Positions 15,318 through 23,872 of a stretch of DNA of 64,000 nucleotides are shown here, piece by piece. Position numbers and translations under genes: made by a program. Numbering within the stretch: position 1 is the first letter of the stretch; each line of letters starts with the position of its first letter. Origin of the DNA: Rhodopseudomonas sp. (GTDB taxonomy: Bacteria > Pseudomonadota > Alphaproteobacteria > Rhizobiales > Xanthobacteraceae); assembly GCF_013377015.1 (NCBI RefSeq), contig NZ_JACABA010000002.1, positions 124,001-188,000 on the forward strand, given 5' to 3'. The notes under the pieces were generated by a model that had not been told where the DNA came from, searched no databases, and saw only the letters and a program-made list of their open reading frames with translations.

Positions 15318-17506
15318 GCGACAAGCCGATCACGCCAGTGCCGTCATGCCCGGGCTTGTCCCGGGCATCCACGGCTGACGGTCTCCCAGACAAGGCCGTG
15401 GATGGCCGGGACAAGCCCGGCCATGACCCGCGGGGCAGGCGCTGGTGGACAATCGCAGCGCTCTCCGTTGCGGTGTTGGTGGTCGCCCTGATCGGCGGCT
15501 TTGCCGCCTGGGTGGCCTCGCTCGGGCCGCTGCCGCTGGCCGAGGCGCGGCAGGTCTCGACCACTGTGGTCGACCGCAACGGCAAGCTGCTGCGGGCCTA
15601 TGCGATGACCGACGGGCGCTGGCGGTTGCCTGTGGATTCGAAGACCGATGTTGATCCCGGCTACCTCAAGCTGCTGCTGGTCTATGAGGACAAGCGCTTC
15701 CGCGCTCACCACGGCGTCGACCCGCTGGCGATCGGACGCGCCGCGCTGCAACTGGTGACGCAGGGGCATATCGTCTCCGGCGGCTCCACCATCACCATGC
15801 AATTGGCCCGGCTGCTGGAGCCGCGGCGGGAGCGGTCGGTGGCCGCGAAATTGCGGCAAATGGTCCGCGCCATCGAACTGGAGCGGCAGCTCAGCAAGGA
15901 CGAGATCCTCGATCTCTATCTTGCGCTGGCGCCGTTCGGCGGCAATCTGGAAGGCGTCCGCGCCGCCTCGATCGCCTATTTCGGCAAGGAGCCGAAGCGG
16001 TTGTCGCTGGCGGAGGCGGCATTGCTGGTGGCATTGCCGCAATCGCCGGAAACACGGCGGCTCGATCGCCATCCGGAAGCCGCCGCTGCGGCGCGCGACC
16101 GCGTGCTCGACCGGATGGTGCAGGATGGCCAGGTCAGCGCCGAGGACGCGACGCAGGCGAGGGCGGCGCCGGTGGTGGGTCAACGCAAGCCGATGCCGAT
16201 CCTGGCGCCGCATTCCTCAGACCAGGCCATCGCCACGGTGAAGGATTCAGCGGTGATCCGGCTGACGCTGGATGCCGGTATTCAGCGCGCGCTCGAAGCG
16301 CTGGCACGCGATCGCGCCGCAGCACTCGGGCCCGACATTTCGGTCGCGGTGATCGCGGTCGACAATGCCAGCGGCGAGGTGCTGGCCCATGTCGGCTCGC
16401 CTAACTATTTCGACGACCGCCGCGCCGGGCAGGTCGACATGACAAGGGCGATCCGCTCTCCCGGCTCAACGCTGAAGCCGTTCATCTATGGCCTCGCCTT
16501 CGAGGACGGCTTCGTCCACCCGGAAAGCCTGATCGAGGATCGGCCGATCCGGTTCGGCACTTACGCGCCGGAAAATTTCGACATGACGTTCCAGGGCACG
16601 GTGTCGATCCGCCGCGCGCTGCAATTGTCGCTCAACGTGCCGGCGATCGAGTTGCTGGACCGGGTCGGCGCCAGTCGGCTGGCGTCGCGGTTGAAGCAGG
16701 CCGGCGCCGATCCGGTGCTGCCGAAGCAAGAGGCGCCGGGGCTGGCGATGGGGCTTGGCGGCGTCGGTATTCGGCTGACCGATCTGGTGCAGCTCTACAC
16801 CGCAATGGCGCGTCTTGGCACGGCGGTGCCGATTCGTGAAATTGCGAGTGAAAACAACGCCAAGCGGGAGTCTCTGCGCCTAATGGATCAGGTTGCTGCC
16901 TGGCAAGTCGGCAACGTGCTGATCGGCACTCCGCCGCCGGAGAACGCCGCGCATAACCGCATCGCGTTCAAGACCGGCACCAGCTACGGCTATCGCGACG
17001 CCTGGTCGGTAGGGTTCGACGGGCGGATGACGATCGGTGTCTGGGTTGGCCGTCCTGACGGTGCCCCGGTGCCGGGGTTGGTCGGGCGCACCGCAGCGGC
17101 GCCGATTCTGTTCGATGCCTTCGCCCGCACCGGTAAATTGCCGACGGCGCTGCCCCGCGCGCCGCGCGGCGCCCTGATCGCCAGCAATGCCAAATTGCCG
17201 TTGCCGCTGCGGCGGTTCCGGTCGGCGGGGGAGCTGGTCCGCAGCGGCGGCGAACAGGCGCTGCACATCCAGTTTCCGCCGAACGGCGCGCGCATCGATG
17301 CGACCGGCCCGGCTGCGGCCGGTGCGCTTCCGGTCAAGGTAGCCGGCGGGGTATTGCCGCTGACAATGCTGGTCAACGGCGTGTCGGTCGGCGAAATCGG
17401 CAGCCGCCGCCAGCGGCTGGTCGAACCGCCCGGACTGGGCTTTGTCAGGCTGACCGTCATGGATGCGTCGGGCGCCGCCGACACCGTCGTCGTCAGAATC
17501 CAGTAG
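15314..17506 (+). CDS. pbpC: Penicillin-binding protein 1C (peptidoglycan glycosyltransferase/transpeptidase)
   Basis: The 730-residue bifunctional enzyme builds cell-wall glycan and cross-links it. After a cytosolic leader and a membrane helix (about 46-70) comes the GT51 domain with EDKRFRAHHGVD and GGSTITMQLARLL. The transpeptidase has the catalytic-serine motif SPGSTLKPF, the SLN-type motif LSLNVP, and KTGTS. A C-terminal BiPBP_C-like beta domain follows LHIQFPPNGARIDA. The ATG overlaps the A2M stop (ATGA). Residues about 11-39 are encoded by an 85-bp palindromic repeat lying in frame, which is unusual. No in-frame start exists between that repeat and the helix except inside the helix itself, so the repeat is very likely translated. 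Confidence 0.94.
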   Translation: MSDKPITPVPSCPGLSRASTADGLPDKAVDGRDKPGHDPRGRRWWTIAALSVAVLVVALIGGFAAWVASLGPLPLAEARQVSTTVVDRNGKLLRAYAMTDGRWRLPVDSKTDVDPGYLKLLLVYEDKRFRAHHGVDPLAIGRAALQLVTQGHIVSGGSTITMQLARLLEPRRERSVAAKLRQMVRAIELERQLSKDEILDLYLALAPFGGNLEGVRAASIAYFGKEPKRLSLAEAALLVALPQSPETRRLDRHPEAAAAARDRVLDRMVQDGQVSAEDATQARAAPVVGQRKPMPILAPHSSDQAIATVKDSAVIRLTLDAGIQRALEALARDRAAALGPDISVAVIAVDNASGEVLAHVGSPNYFDDRRAGQVDMTRAIRSPGSTLKPFIYGLAFEDGFVHPESLIEDRPIRFGTYAPENFDMTFQGTVSIRRALQLSLNVPAIELLDRVGASRLASRLKQAGADPVLPKQEAPGLAMGLGGVGIRLTDLVQLYTAMARLGTAVPIREIASENNAKRESLRLMDQVAAWQVGNVLIGTPPPENAAHNRIAFKTGTSYGYRDAWSVGFDGRMTIGVWVGRPDGAPVPGLVGRTAAAPILFDAFARTGKLPTALPRAPRGALIASNAKLPLPLRRFRSAGELVRSGGEQALHIQFPPNGARIDATGPAAAGALPVKVAGGVLPLTMLVNGVSVGEIGSRRQRLVEPPGLGFVRLTVMDASGAADTVVVRIQ
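15343..15427. repeat. 85-bp palindromic repeat element inside the pbpC coding sequence
   Basis: Two arms of about 32 nt face each other: one begins GTCATGCCCGGGCTTGTC and the other ends GGGACAAGCCCGGCCATGAC. They pair with only two mismatches around a short centre. This layout is familiar from dispersed intergenic palindromes of Bradyrhizobium and Rhodopseudomonas. Here it adds about 28 residues (including CPGLSRAS and DGRDKPGHD) to the PBP1C leader without breaking the frame. Confidence 0.88.
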
Positions 17507-17536
17507 AGCCGCCCGGATGGCGAGCCCGGCGATGTC

Positions 17537-18346
17537 TCAGCGGATGAACGACCAGTTCTTGTAGAACAGCGTCTTCATCGAACCCGATATGAACGACACG
17601 CAATCGAGCGCGCGGTCGAATGCGAGCTGGGCGTGATTTGGCCGCACGATGTCCATGAACAGACAGCATCGGACCGCATCGACGGCGTTGGTCGAGCGAT
17701 GAAAAAACGTATCGTCGAAAATGAACAGCGGATCGTCGATCCAGTAATGGACCTTGTCGTCGACCTCAATATTGACGTCGCGACTGTTGACCGGTTCGAG
17801 ATTGCAGAGCACGCGGAACGTCAGGCGTAGCGGGCCGAAGTGCCACGATGTTTGCTCACGGGTGTTGAAGACCGATACGGCGATGGTCTTGATATAGCGA
17901 TAGTCGCGCTCGAATTCCGGGATTTTCAATTCGGTCGCTTGCTGCGCGTTGAACCATTTGAAGGTCAGCATTCCGCGGGTGCTCTTGCCCAGCGTCTTGG
18001 CGACGCGATCCTTGATCAGGTCGCCGTTCCGGCGGAACGCATTGACGCATTCCTCGATTTCCGCGCGATGTTGAGGGGGCAAATCCTCAAGCCGGTATAT
18101 CCCTTTGTTTCGTTGCGCCAGCAGGTCGGCCAGCAGATTCAGCGGTGATAAAAACCAGGTCAGGATGCCGTTGCCCATGAAGTATTTTTCGATCAGCTGA
18201 TAGCTAATCTTATGGTGACGGCCGACGTCGATTGCCCCGCAGATGAAATAGAACAGCATGATATAGGGTACGAAATACAGTCCGATCGCCGCTACCAGAC
18301 TCAAGAGTATGATACGGCGCGCACGCTTGATCATGATCCGGTTCAT
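17537..18346 (-). CDS. Aspartyl/asparaginyl beta-hydroxylase family protein, LpxO-like
   Basis: The 269-residue protein has a hydrophobic N-terminal helix (ILLSLVAAIGLYFVPYIML) and a C-terminal Fe(II)/2-oxoglutarate hydroxylase domain. The iron and cofactor residues appear as H169 in SWHFGPLRLTFR, H216 in FDDTFFHRSTN and R226 in DAVRCCLFMD. Members with this membrane anchor, such as LpxO, hydroxylate the 2-position of lipid A fatty acids at the inner membrane. Its position, divergent from a lipid-linked glycosyltransferase cluster, supports a lipid A substrate; that is inference. ATGs at 18346 and 18334 are both possible starts. Confidence 0.8.
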   Translation of the reverse strand: MNRIMIKRARRIILLSLVAAIGLYFVPYIMLFYFICGAIDVGRHHKISYQLIEKYFMGNGILTWFLSPLNLLADLLAQRNKGIYRLEDLPPQHRAEIEECVNAFRRNGDLIKDRVAKTLGKSTRGMLTFKWFNAQQATELKIPEFERDYRYIKTIAVSVFNTREQTSWHFGPLRLTFRVLCNLEPVNSRDVNIEVDDKVHYWIDDPLFIFDDTFFHRSTNAVDAVRCCLFMDIVRPNHAQLAFDRALDCVSFISGSMKTLFYKNWSFIR

Positions 18347-18573
18347 ATCGACATCATGATCTGGTGGCCTTTTCTATGTCGGGCGAGCGCCGTCTTTTTC
18401 GGAGCCACCTTGATGTCTCATTTACAACGACCCATCAAGCCGAATTGGCGAAGTTCCCGACTTGCCGGCTAGCAAAAATCCCTTGTTCCAGGAGGCAGAC
18501 GCAGCATCACCTTTTCGGCCAAGTTGTGCGCCGCAATGGTTGTCCCGGTGCCGGTTTCATCGTATGCGAACCC

Positions 18574-20319
18574 ATGATGGATGCCTTGGAACAACGCAAA
18601 TTTGGGAGCGGCCGCGAGCCGCCGCGCCGTGCCATGGCGGGTCGTGGCCTTGTAGCGGTCCTCGACGCGGTCACCCATAGCCACGCCCGGGCGATCGCTT
18701 TCTTGCTGCTTTGCGGTACTTTGTTCTTTCTTCCGGGCTTTTTCACCATTCCGCCGATCGATCGCGACGAAGCGCGGTTCGCCCAGGCGACCAAGCAGAT
18801 GGTCGAAACTGGTGATTTTGTCGACATCCGTTTCCAGGACGAGGTGCGCTACAAAAAGCCGGTCGGGATCTACTGGCTTCAGGCCCTCGTGGTCGAAACC
18901 GCGTCCGGTCTGGGACTGCCGCATGCCGAGGTTCGAATCTGGCTTTACCGGGTTCCCTCGACGCTCGGTGCGATCGGCGCGGTGCTATTGACCTATTGGA
19001 CGGCGCTGGCGTTCGTCACGCGGCGCGGCGCGGTGCTGGCCGGACTGATCCTTTGCAGCTCGGTTCTGCTCGGCGCTGAAGCCCGGCTCGCAAAGACCGA
19101 CGCGATGCTGCTGCTGACCGTGGTTGCAGCGATGGGGGCAATGGCGCGGACCTATCTGACCTGGCAACGCGGCGAAGATCCGCAGACCCCATCCTGGACA
19201 ATACCGGCGATCTTCTGGACCGCGCTGGCCGCCGGCATTCTGCTCAAGGGGCCGCTGATTCTGATGTTGGTGGGGCTGACGGTCGTTACGCTGGTTATTG
19301 TCGACCGGTCGGCGGCTTGGCTGTGGAAATTGCGGCCGCTCGTGGGCGTACCATGGCTGTTGCTATTGGTGCTGCCGTGGTTCGTGGCGATCTTCCAGCG
19401 CGCAGGGAACGCGTTCTTCGTGGACTCGATCGGCGGCGATATGCTGAGCAAGATTACGAGCGGGCAGGAGTCCCACGGCGCGCCGCCGGGCGTTTATTTC
19501 CTGCTGTTCTGGGTCGCATTCTGGCCGGGTGCGCCTCTCGCGGCGATGGCCGCGCCCGCGGTTTGGCGGGCGCGACGTGAGCCGGGCGCGCAATATCTGC
19601 TGGCGTGGCTAGTTCCCTCGTGGATCGTGTTCGAGCTGGTCGTTACCAAACTTCCCAATTACGTGCTGCCGCTGTATCCGGCGATCGCGATCCTGACCGC
19701 GGGCGCGCTGGAGCGCCGGGTGCTGTCGCGCTCCTGGCTGACCCGCGGCGCCGCGTGGTGGTTTGCGATCCCCACCATCATGCTCACGGTGGTCATCATC
19801 GGCGCCATTGCGCTGACACGCCAGCCGGTGTTTCTGGCCTGGCCGTTCGCGGCTGCCTCTTTGATCTTCGGTCTGTTTGCGTGGCGGCTGTTCGATGACA
19901 ACCGCGCCGAGGGCTCGGTGCTGAATGCGGTGGCGGCGTCGCTGTTCCTCGGCGCCGCGGTTTACGGCATTGTCCTACCGACGCTGAAGCCGCTGTTTCC
20001 CAGCGTCGAAATCGCCCGAGCATTGCGAAACGTCATCTGCGTCGGGCCAAAGGCCGCCGCCGCCGGATTTCAGGAGGCGAGTCTGGTTTTCATGACCGGA
20101 ACTTCGACACTGTTGACGGACGGCTCCGGCGCCGCGGATTTTCTCGGGCAGGGCAGTTGCCGGTTCGCGCTGATCGAGAGCCGCACCGAGCGGGCCTTCG
20201 CGGCGCGTGCTCAGGCGATCGGGCTGCGCTACAATGTAGCGACGCGGATCGACGGCTATAATTTCTCGCAAGGCCGGGCAATTTCGGTGGCGGTGTTCCG
20301 CTCCGAGGGCACCGAATAG
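18574..20319 (+). CDS. Membrane glycosyltransferase, family 39 (ArnT/RgtA-like)
   Basis: This protein of about 581 residues has many transmembrane segments from about residue 40 on. Soon after the first helix it carries the GT39/ArnT-type loop PPIDRDEARFAQATKQM, with the acidic residue pair used by this family. Such enzymes move a sugar from a polyprenyl phosphate to lipid A or core sugars on the periplasmic side. It is followed after 1 nt by a PAP2 phosphatase, a GT2 enzyme and a LAB-N protein, which together can make and use the lipid-linked sugar. I start at the ATG at 18574; the longer open frame from 18364 has no family-like sequence. Confidence 0.88.
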   Translation: MMDALEQRKFGSGREPPRRAMAGRGLVAVLDAVTHSHARAIAFLLLCGTLFFLPGFFTIPPIDRDEARFAQATKQMVETGDFVDIRFQDEVRYKKPVGIYWLQALVVETASGLGLPHAEVRIWLYRVPSTLGAIGAVLLTYWTALAFVTRRGAVLAGLILCSSVLLGAEARLAKTDAMLLLTVVAAMGAMARTYLTWQRGEDPQTPSWTIPAIFWTALAAGILLKGPLILMLVGLTVVTLVIVDRSAAWLWKLRPLVGVPWLLLLVLPWFVAIFQRAGNAFFVDSIGGDMLSKITSGQESHGAPPGVYFLLFWVAFWPGAPLAAMAAPAVWRARREPGAQYLLAWLVPSWIVFELVVTKLPNYVLPLYPAIAILTAGALERRVLSRSWLTRGAAWWFAIPTIMLTVVIIGAIALTRQPVFLAWPFAAASLIFGLFAWRLFDDNRAEGSVLNAVAASLFLGAAVYGIVLPTLKPLFPSVEIARALRNVICVGPKAAAAGFQEASLVFMTGTSTLLTDGSGAADFLGQGSCRFALIESRTERAFAARAQAIGLRYNVATRIDGYNFSQGRAISVAVFRSEGTE

Positions 20320-20320
20320 A

Positions 20321-21166
20321 ATGGCGTCACGCGAAGGCGCCGTCGCGCCACACAGCTATCCGTTTGAAGTGATCTCGTTGGTCTGGCATTCGCTGCTGCG
20401 GATCGTGCGTCGGCCATCGCATTCGCGCCGTGCCGAGGCGTCGCGCCACTGGGCGCGGCGCTCGTTGTTGCTGACCGCGATCCTGGCGGCCGCGATCGTC
20501 GCGCTGATGTATGTGCTGGACGCGTTCGAAATCGGCCTGATGCCGCCGCGCGGCACCGCCGGTCTGTGGCCGGTTCGGATCCTGACGGATTTTGGAAAAT
20601 CGACCTATGTGTTGTGGACATTGGCGGCGATCCTGATTGCGTTCGCATTGATGCTGCCGCGTCTGCGTGGCGTCCGGCGATCCGTCCTGATCGGCCTCGG
20701 CACCCGCGTGCAGTTCGTGTTCCTCGCGGTGCTGCTGCCGGTCCTCGCGGGCGAAGTCATCAAGGGGATGATCGGACGCGGTCGGCCGTTCGTCGGCGGC
20801 GTCGCCGATCCGTTCAACTTTTCGCTGTTTTCCTGGAAGGAAGCCTATTCCAGCTTTCCGTCGGGCCACGCCACGACCGCTTTTGCTCTGGCTTTCGCGG
20901 TCTCGGTGGTCTGGCCGCGCGCCCGAACCGCGATGATCGTCTATGCGCTGCTGATCGCCGGCAGCCGCCTGGTTCTGCTGGCGCACCACCCCAGCGACGT
21001 GGTGGCGGGAGCGTTGATGGGGGTGATCGGCGCGATGGCGGTGCGCTACTGGTTCGCCGCCCGCCGTCTGGCCTTCAGTATCCGCCGCGACGGCCACATC
21101 GATCCGCTGCCGGGCGCGTCCTGGGACCAGCTCAAAAAGGTTGCCGGCAAGGCGATCGCCCCATAA
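20321..21166 (+). CDS. PAP2-family membrane lipid phosphatase
   Basis: The 281-residue integral membrane phosphatase has the three PAP2 motifs in order: KGMIGRGRP, SFPSGHATTAF and SRLVLLAHHPSDVVAG. PAP2 enzymes of this size dephosphorylate lipid A (LpxE/LpxF type), undecaprenyl diphosphate or phosphatidylglycerol phosphate. In this operon, next to lipid-linked sugar genes, lipid A or the polyprenyl carrier is the likeliest substrate. Only one base separates it from the upstream glycosyltransferase stop, so the two are co-transcribed. Confidence 0.9.
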   Translation: MASREGAVAPHSYPFEVISLVWHSLLRIVRRPSHSRRAEASRHWARRSLLLTAILAAAIVALMYVLDAFEIGLMPPRGTAGLWPVRILTDFGKSTYVLWTLAAILIAFALMLPRLRGVRRSVLIGLGTRVQFVFLAVLLPVLAGEVIKGMIGRGRPFVGGVADPFNFSLFSWKEAYSSFPSGHATTAFALAFAVSVVWPRARTAMIVYALLIAGSRLVLLAHHPSDVVAGALMGVIGAMAVRYWFAARRLAFSIRRDGHIDPLPGASWDQLKKVAGKAIAP

Positions 21167-21178
21167 GAAGCGGACGCT

Positions 21179-21979
21179 GTGAACGCGCTCCGCGAGTTCC
21201 CGATGGCGGCGGTTTGTTCCAATATGGATGATGCTTTGACGAACTCCGGCACAACGCCCGCAGTGTCGATCGTGGTGCCGGTGCGCAACGAAGCCGACAA
21301 TCTGACGCCCTTGATTGCGGAGATCACCGCCGCGCTCGAGGGCCGCTGGGCTTACGAGATCGTCTATGTCGACGACGGTTCGTCCGACGCCACGCCGCAG
21401 CGGCTTTCCGCAATCATGAAGCAGCGGGACAATCTGCGCCAGATCCGGCACGCCAGATCCGCCGGCCAGTCAGCTGCGGTGCGCTCGGGCGTGCGCGCCG
21501 CGCGCGGCGCGATCGTGGCCACGCTCGACGGCGACGGCCAGAACAATCCGGCATTCCTGCCGCTATTGATCGCGGCGATCGAGACCGGCGGCGACCGGGT
21601 CGGCCTAGCAGCCGGGCAACGGGTCGGGCGCAAGGATACCGGCTTCAAGAAGTTTCAATCGCGCGTCGCCAATCGGGTGCGCAACGCGATCCTGCGCGAC
21701 GGCACCCGCGACTCCGGTTGCGGCCTCAAAGCGTTTCGCCGCGACGTGTTCCTGTTGTTGCCCTATTTCGACGGGTTGCACCGGTTCCTGCCGGCGCTGG
21801 TGCGGCGCGAGGGCTTCGAGATCGCCTATGTCGACGTCACCGACCGGCCGCGCCACTCCGGCGTTTCGAATTATGGCTTCTTCGATCGGCTATGGATCGG
21901 TCTGATGGATCTCGCCGGGGTGTGGTGGCTGATCCGTCGCAAGAAGTCGACGCCCGTCGCGACCGAGATTGCATCATGA
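21179..21979 (+). CDS. Glycosyltransferase family 2, polyprenyl-phosphate sugar synthase-like
   Basis: The 266-residue cytosolic GT2 enzyme has a GT-A fold: SIVVPVRNEADNL, the nucleotide-binding VYVDDGSSD, and the DxD-like ATLDGDGQNNP, then DSGCGLKAFRRDVF. This is the pattern of dolichyl/undecaprenyl-phosphate sugar synthases (ArnC, RgtE, Dpm1). It lacks the two C-terminal helices of ArnC, so the small LAB-N protein next door may supply the membrane part. The start is uncertain: GTG at 21179, or ATG at 21203 or 21224. Its stop overlaps the next ATG (ATGA). Confidence 0.88.
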   Translation: MNALREFPMAAVCSNMDDALTNSGTTPAVSIVVPVRNEADNLTPLIAEITAALEGRWAYEIVYVDDGSSDATPQRLSAIMKQRDNLRQIRHARSAGQSAAVRSGVRAARGAIVATLDGDGQNNPAFLPLLIAAIETGGDRVGLAAGQRVGRKDTGFKKFQSRVANRVRNAILRDGTRDSGCGLKAFRRDVFLLLPYFDGLHRFLPALVRREGFEIAYVDVTDRPRHSGVSNYGFFDRLWIGLMDLAGVWWLIRRKKSTPVATEIAS

Positions 21980-22314
21980 TCATTCAATACGGCCAAGCAC
22001 TCGGCGACTACGTCTACGAGGTGTTCGTCGCCAAGTTCGATTTCTGGCTCGCCTTCGGCCTGGTGGCGCAGTTGTTGTTCACCGCACGATTTCTGGTGCA
22101 GTGGATTTCCAGCGAACGCGCCGGTCAGAGCGTGGTGCCGATGGCGTTCTGGTTCTTCTCGATCGCGGGCGGCCTGATGACACTGGTCTACGGCATCGTG
22201 AAACGCGAGCCGGTGATCATCGTCGGCCAGGCGGCGGCGACGTTGATTTATGTCCGCAACATCATGCTGATCGTGAAGAATCACGCCAGCGGATCGAAGA
22301 CCCTGGACAGTTGA
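21976..22314 (+). CDS. Lipid A biosynthesis N-terminal (LAB-N) domain membrane protein
   Basis: The 112-residue protein has about three membrane helices and the LAB-N signature region FTARFLVQWISSERAGQS, VVPMAFWFFSIAGG and AAATLIYVRNIML. The domain was named from LpxB N-terminal extensions. Stand-alone copies usually sit beside GT2 and GT39 genes and are thought to assist lipid-linked sugar synthesis or export; the mechanism is not established. It starts inside the GT2 stop codon, so the two are translationally coupled. It is the last gene of this operon and converges on metC. Confidence 0.88.
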   Translation: MIIQYGQALGDYVYEVFVAKFDFWLAFGLVAQLLFTARFLVQWISSERAGQSVVPMAFWFFSIAGGLMTLVYGIVKREPVIIVGQAAATLIYVRNIMLIVKNHASGSKTLDS

Positions 22315-22326
22315 ACAGGCGCCGCG

Positions 22327-23526
22327 TCAGAGCGATGCGGCGTTGAGAGCTGCGAAGCCGCGTTCCAGATCGGCCTTGAGGTCATCGACGCTTTCGAGCC
22401 CGATATGGAATCGCAGTGCTGGCCCGCCGGGCTCCCATTTGGTGACCGTACGATAGGTGGTGCAATCGAACGGGATCACCAGGCTTTCAAAACCGCCCCA
22501 GGAATAGCCCATCCCGAACAGCTGCACGGTGTCGAGCAGCGCGTCGACCGCCTGTTGCGGGGCCGGTTTCAGCACGATGCTGAACAGGCCCGACGCGCCG
22601 GTGAAGTCGCGTTTCCAGATCGCGTGGCCGGGATCGGTCTCGAGCGCCGGGTGCAGCACCCGAAGTACTTCGGGCCTGGCCTGCAGCCAGCGCGCCATCT
22701 CGATCGCGGATTGCTGATGATGCGCCAGTCGCACGGCCAGCGTGCGCAGCCCGCGCAGCGCCAGGAACACGTCGTCCGGACCGGCGCAGACCCCGAGAAG
22801 CCGGATCGCCTCGGCGACCTGCGGCCACGCTTTGGCGTTGGCCGAGATGGTGCCGAACATGATGTCGGAATGGCCGCCGATATATTTGGTCGCGGCCTGG
22901 ATACTGATATCGACGCCCTGGTCCAGCGAGCGGTGAAACAGCGGGGTGGCCCAGGTGTTGTCGTCGATCACCAGCGCGTCGTGGGCATGAGCGACGGCGG
23001 CGATCGCCGGGATATCGGGCATTTCGAACGATTGCGAGCCGGGCGCCTCGACCACGACGGCGCGGGTATTGGGCCGCAACAGCGCCGCGATGCCCGAGCC
23101 GATCAATGGATCGAAATAGCTGGTCTCGACACCGAACCGCGTCAGCAGCGTGTCACAGAAGATTCGCGTCGGCCGGTAGGCGTTGTCGCAGACCAGCAGA
23201 TGGTCGCCTGCCTTCAATATAGCCAGCAGCGTGGTCGAAATCGCGGCAACGCCCGACGGTGCCAGTCCGACGCCGGCGCACATCGGTCCTTCCAGCGCGA
23301 TCAGGGCCTGCTGCAGCGCACGTGTGGTTGGGGTACCGTGACGGCCATATTGATACTCACCGCGATGGGCGTGCAGGTCGTCGGCGGTCGGATACAGCAC
23401 GGTCGAGCCACGGACCACCGGCGGATTGACAAAACCCTTCTGCGCCTTGGTGTCGCGGCCGGCGGTGACGAGGGTGGTCTGGGTGCTGAGTTGCTGATGC
23501 GTCCGGTTTTCGTCGGAAGAATTCAT
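22327..23526 (-). CDS. metC: Cystathionine beta-lyase
   Basis: The 399-residue enzyme is a PLP-dependent Cys/Met-metabolism protein. Landmarks are the PLP phosphate-binding YQYGRHGTPT loop, the VIDDNTWATPLF region, the Schiff-base lysine K214 in SIQAATKYIGGHSD, and GMGYSWGGFESL near the C-terminus, a feature of MetC-type lyases. It cleaves cystathionine to homocysteine, pyruvate and ammonia. I start at the ATG at 23526 (MNSSDENRTHQQ); a longer open frame from 23628 adds a basic leader without family similarity. The upstream DNA is shared with aapJ. Confidence 0.92.
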   Translation of the reverse strand: MNSSDENRTHQQLSTQTTLVTAGRDTKAQKGFVNPPVVRGSTVLYPTADDLHAHRGEYQYGRHGTPTTRALQQALIALEGPMCAGVGLAPSGVAAISTTLLAILKAGDHLLVCDNAYRPTRIFCDTLLTRFGVETSYFDPLIGSGIAALLRPNTRAVVVEAPGSQSFEMPDIPAIAAVAHAHDALVIDDNTWATPLFHRSLDQGVDISIQAATKYIGGHSDIMFGTISANAKAWPQVAEAIRLLGVCAGPDDVFLALRGLRTLAVRLAHHQQSAIEMARWLQARPEVLRVLHPALETDPGHAIWKRDFTGASGLFSIVLKPAPQQAVDALLDTVQLFGMGYSWGGFESLVIPFDCTTYRTVTKWEPGGPALRFHIGLESVDDLKADLERGFAALNAASL

Positions 23527-23872
23527 GGGTTCGTCGCTAGCCAAAAGGCGGTCCGCCGGTTTGCGCGGCGAGCCTGGAGAAATGCCGCGCAAGGCGGCTG
23601 CCCGGCGGGCTGCCCAATAGCAGGTCACAGAACACGCTCGTCAACCCCTTGACCCGGCCCTCAACTCGTTCTGTGATGCATGGCAGCTGTCTTGTTGCCG
23701 TGCGTTGAGGGGCTTGTCGCGAATCTCGATCGAACGTCTGCGCGACCCGGACCGCCTTTGAGGCTGACGGGGCGAGCCCGCGAGTGCGATCGACCGGCCA
23801 GTCTCGTATCGGAAGCGCCACGACAGCGAATGCCGATGTAAGCGGCCAGGATATCCCTTGAAAGGCTTCGCC
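23527..23872. promoter_or_regulatory. Divergent intergenic region between metC and aapJ, with a weak sigma-54-like site
   Basis: This 346-nt region holds the promoters of metC and of the aap operon. On the plus strand, 23681-23697 reads TGGCAGCTGTCTTGTTG. It has the -24 TGGCA element and correct spacing to TTG, but the -12 GC is GT. Amino-acid transport by Aap is nitrogen-regulated in rhizobia, so the site is plausible but weak. Confidence 0.3.
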
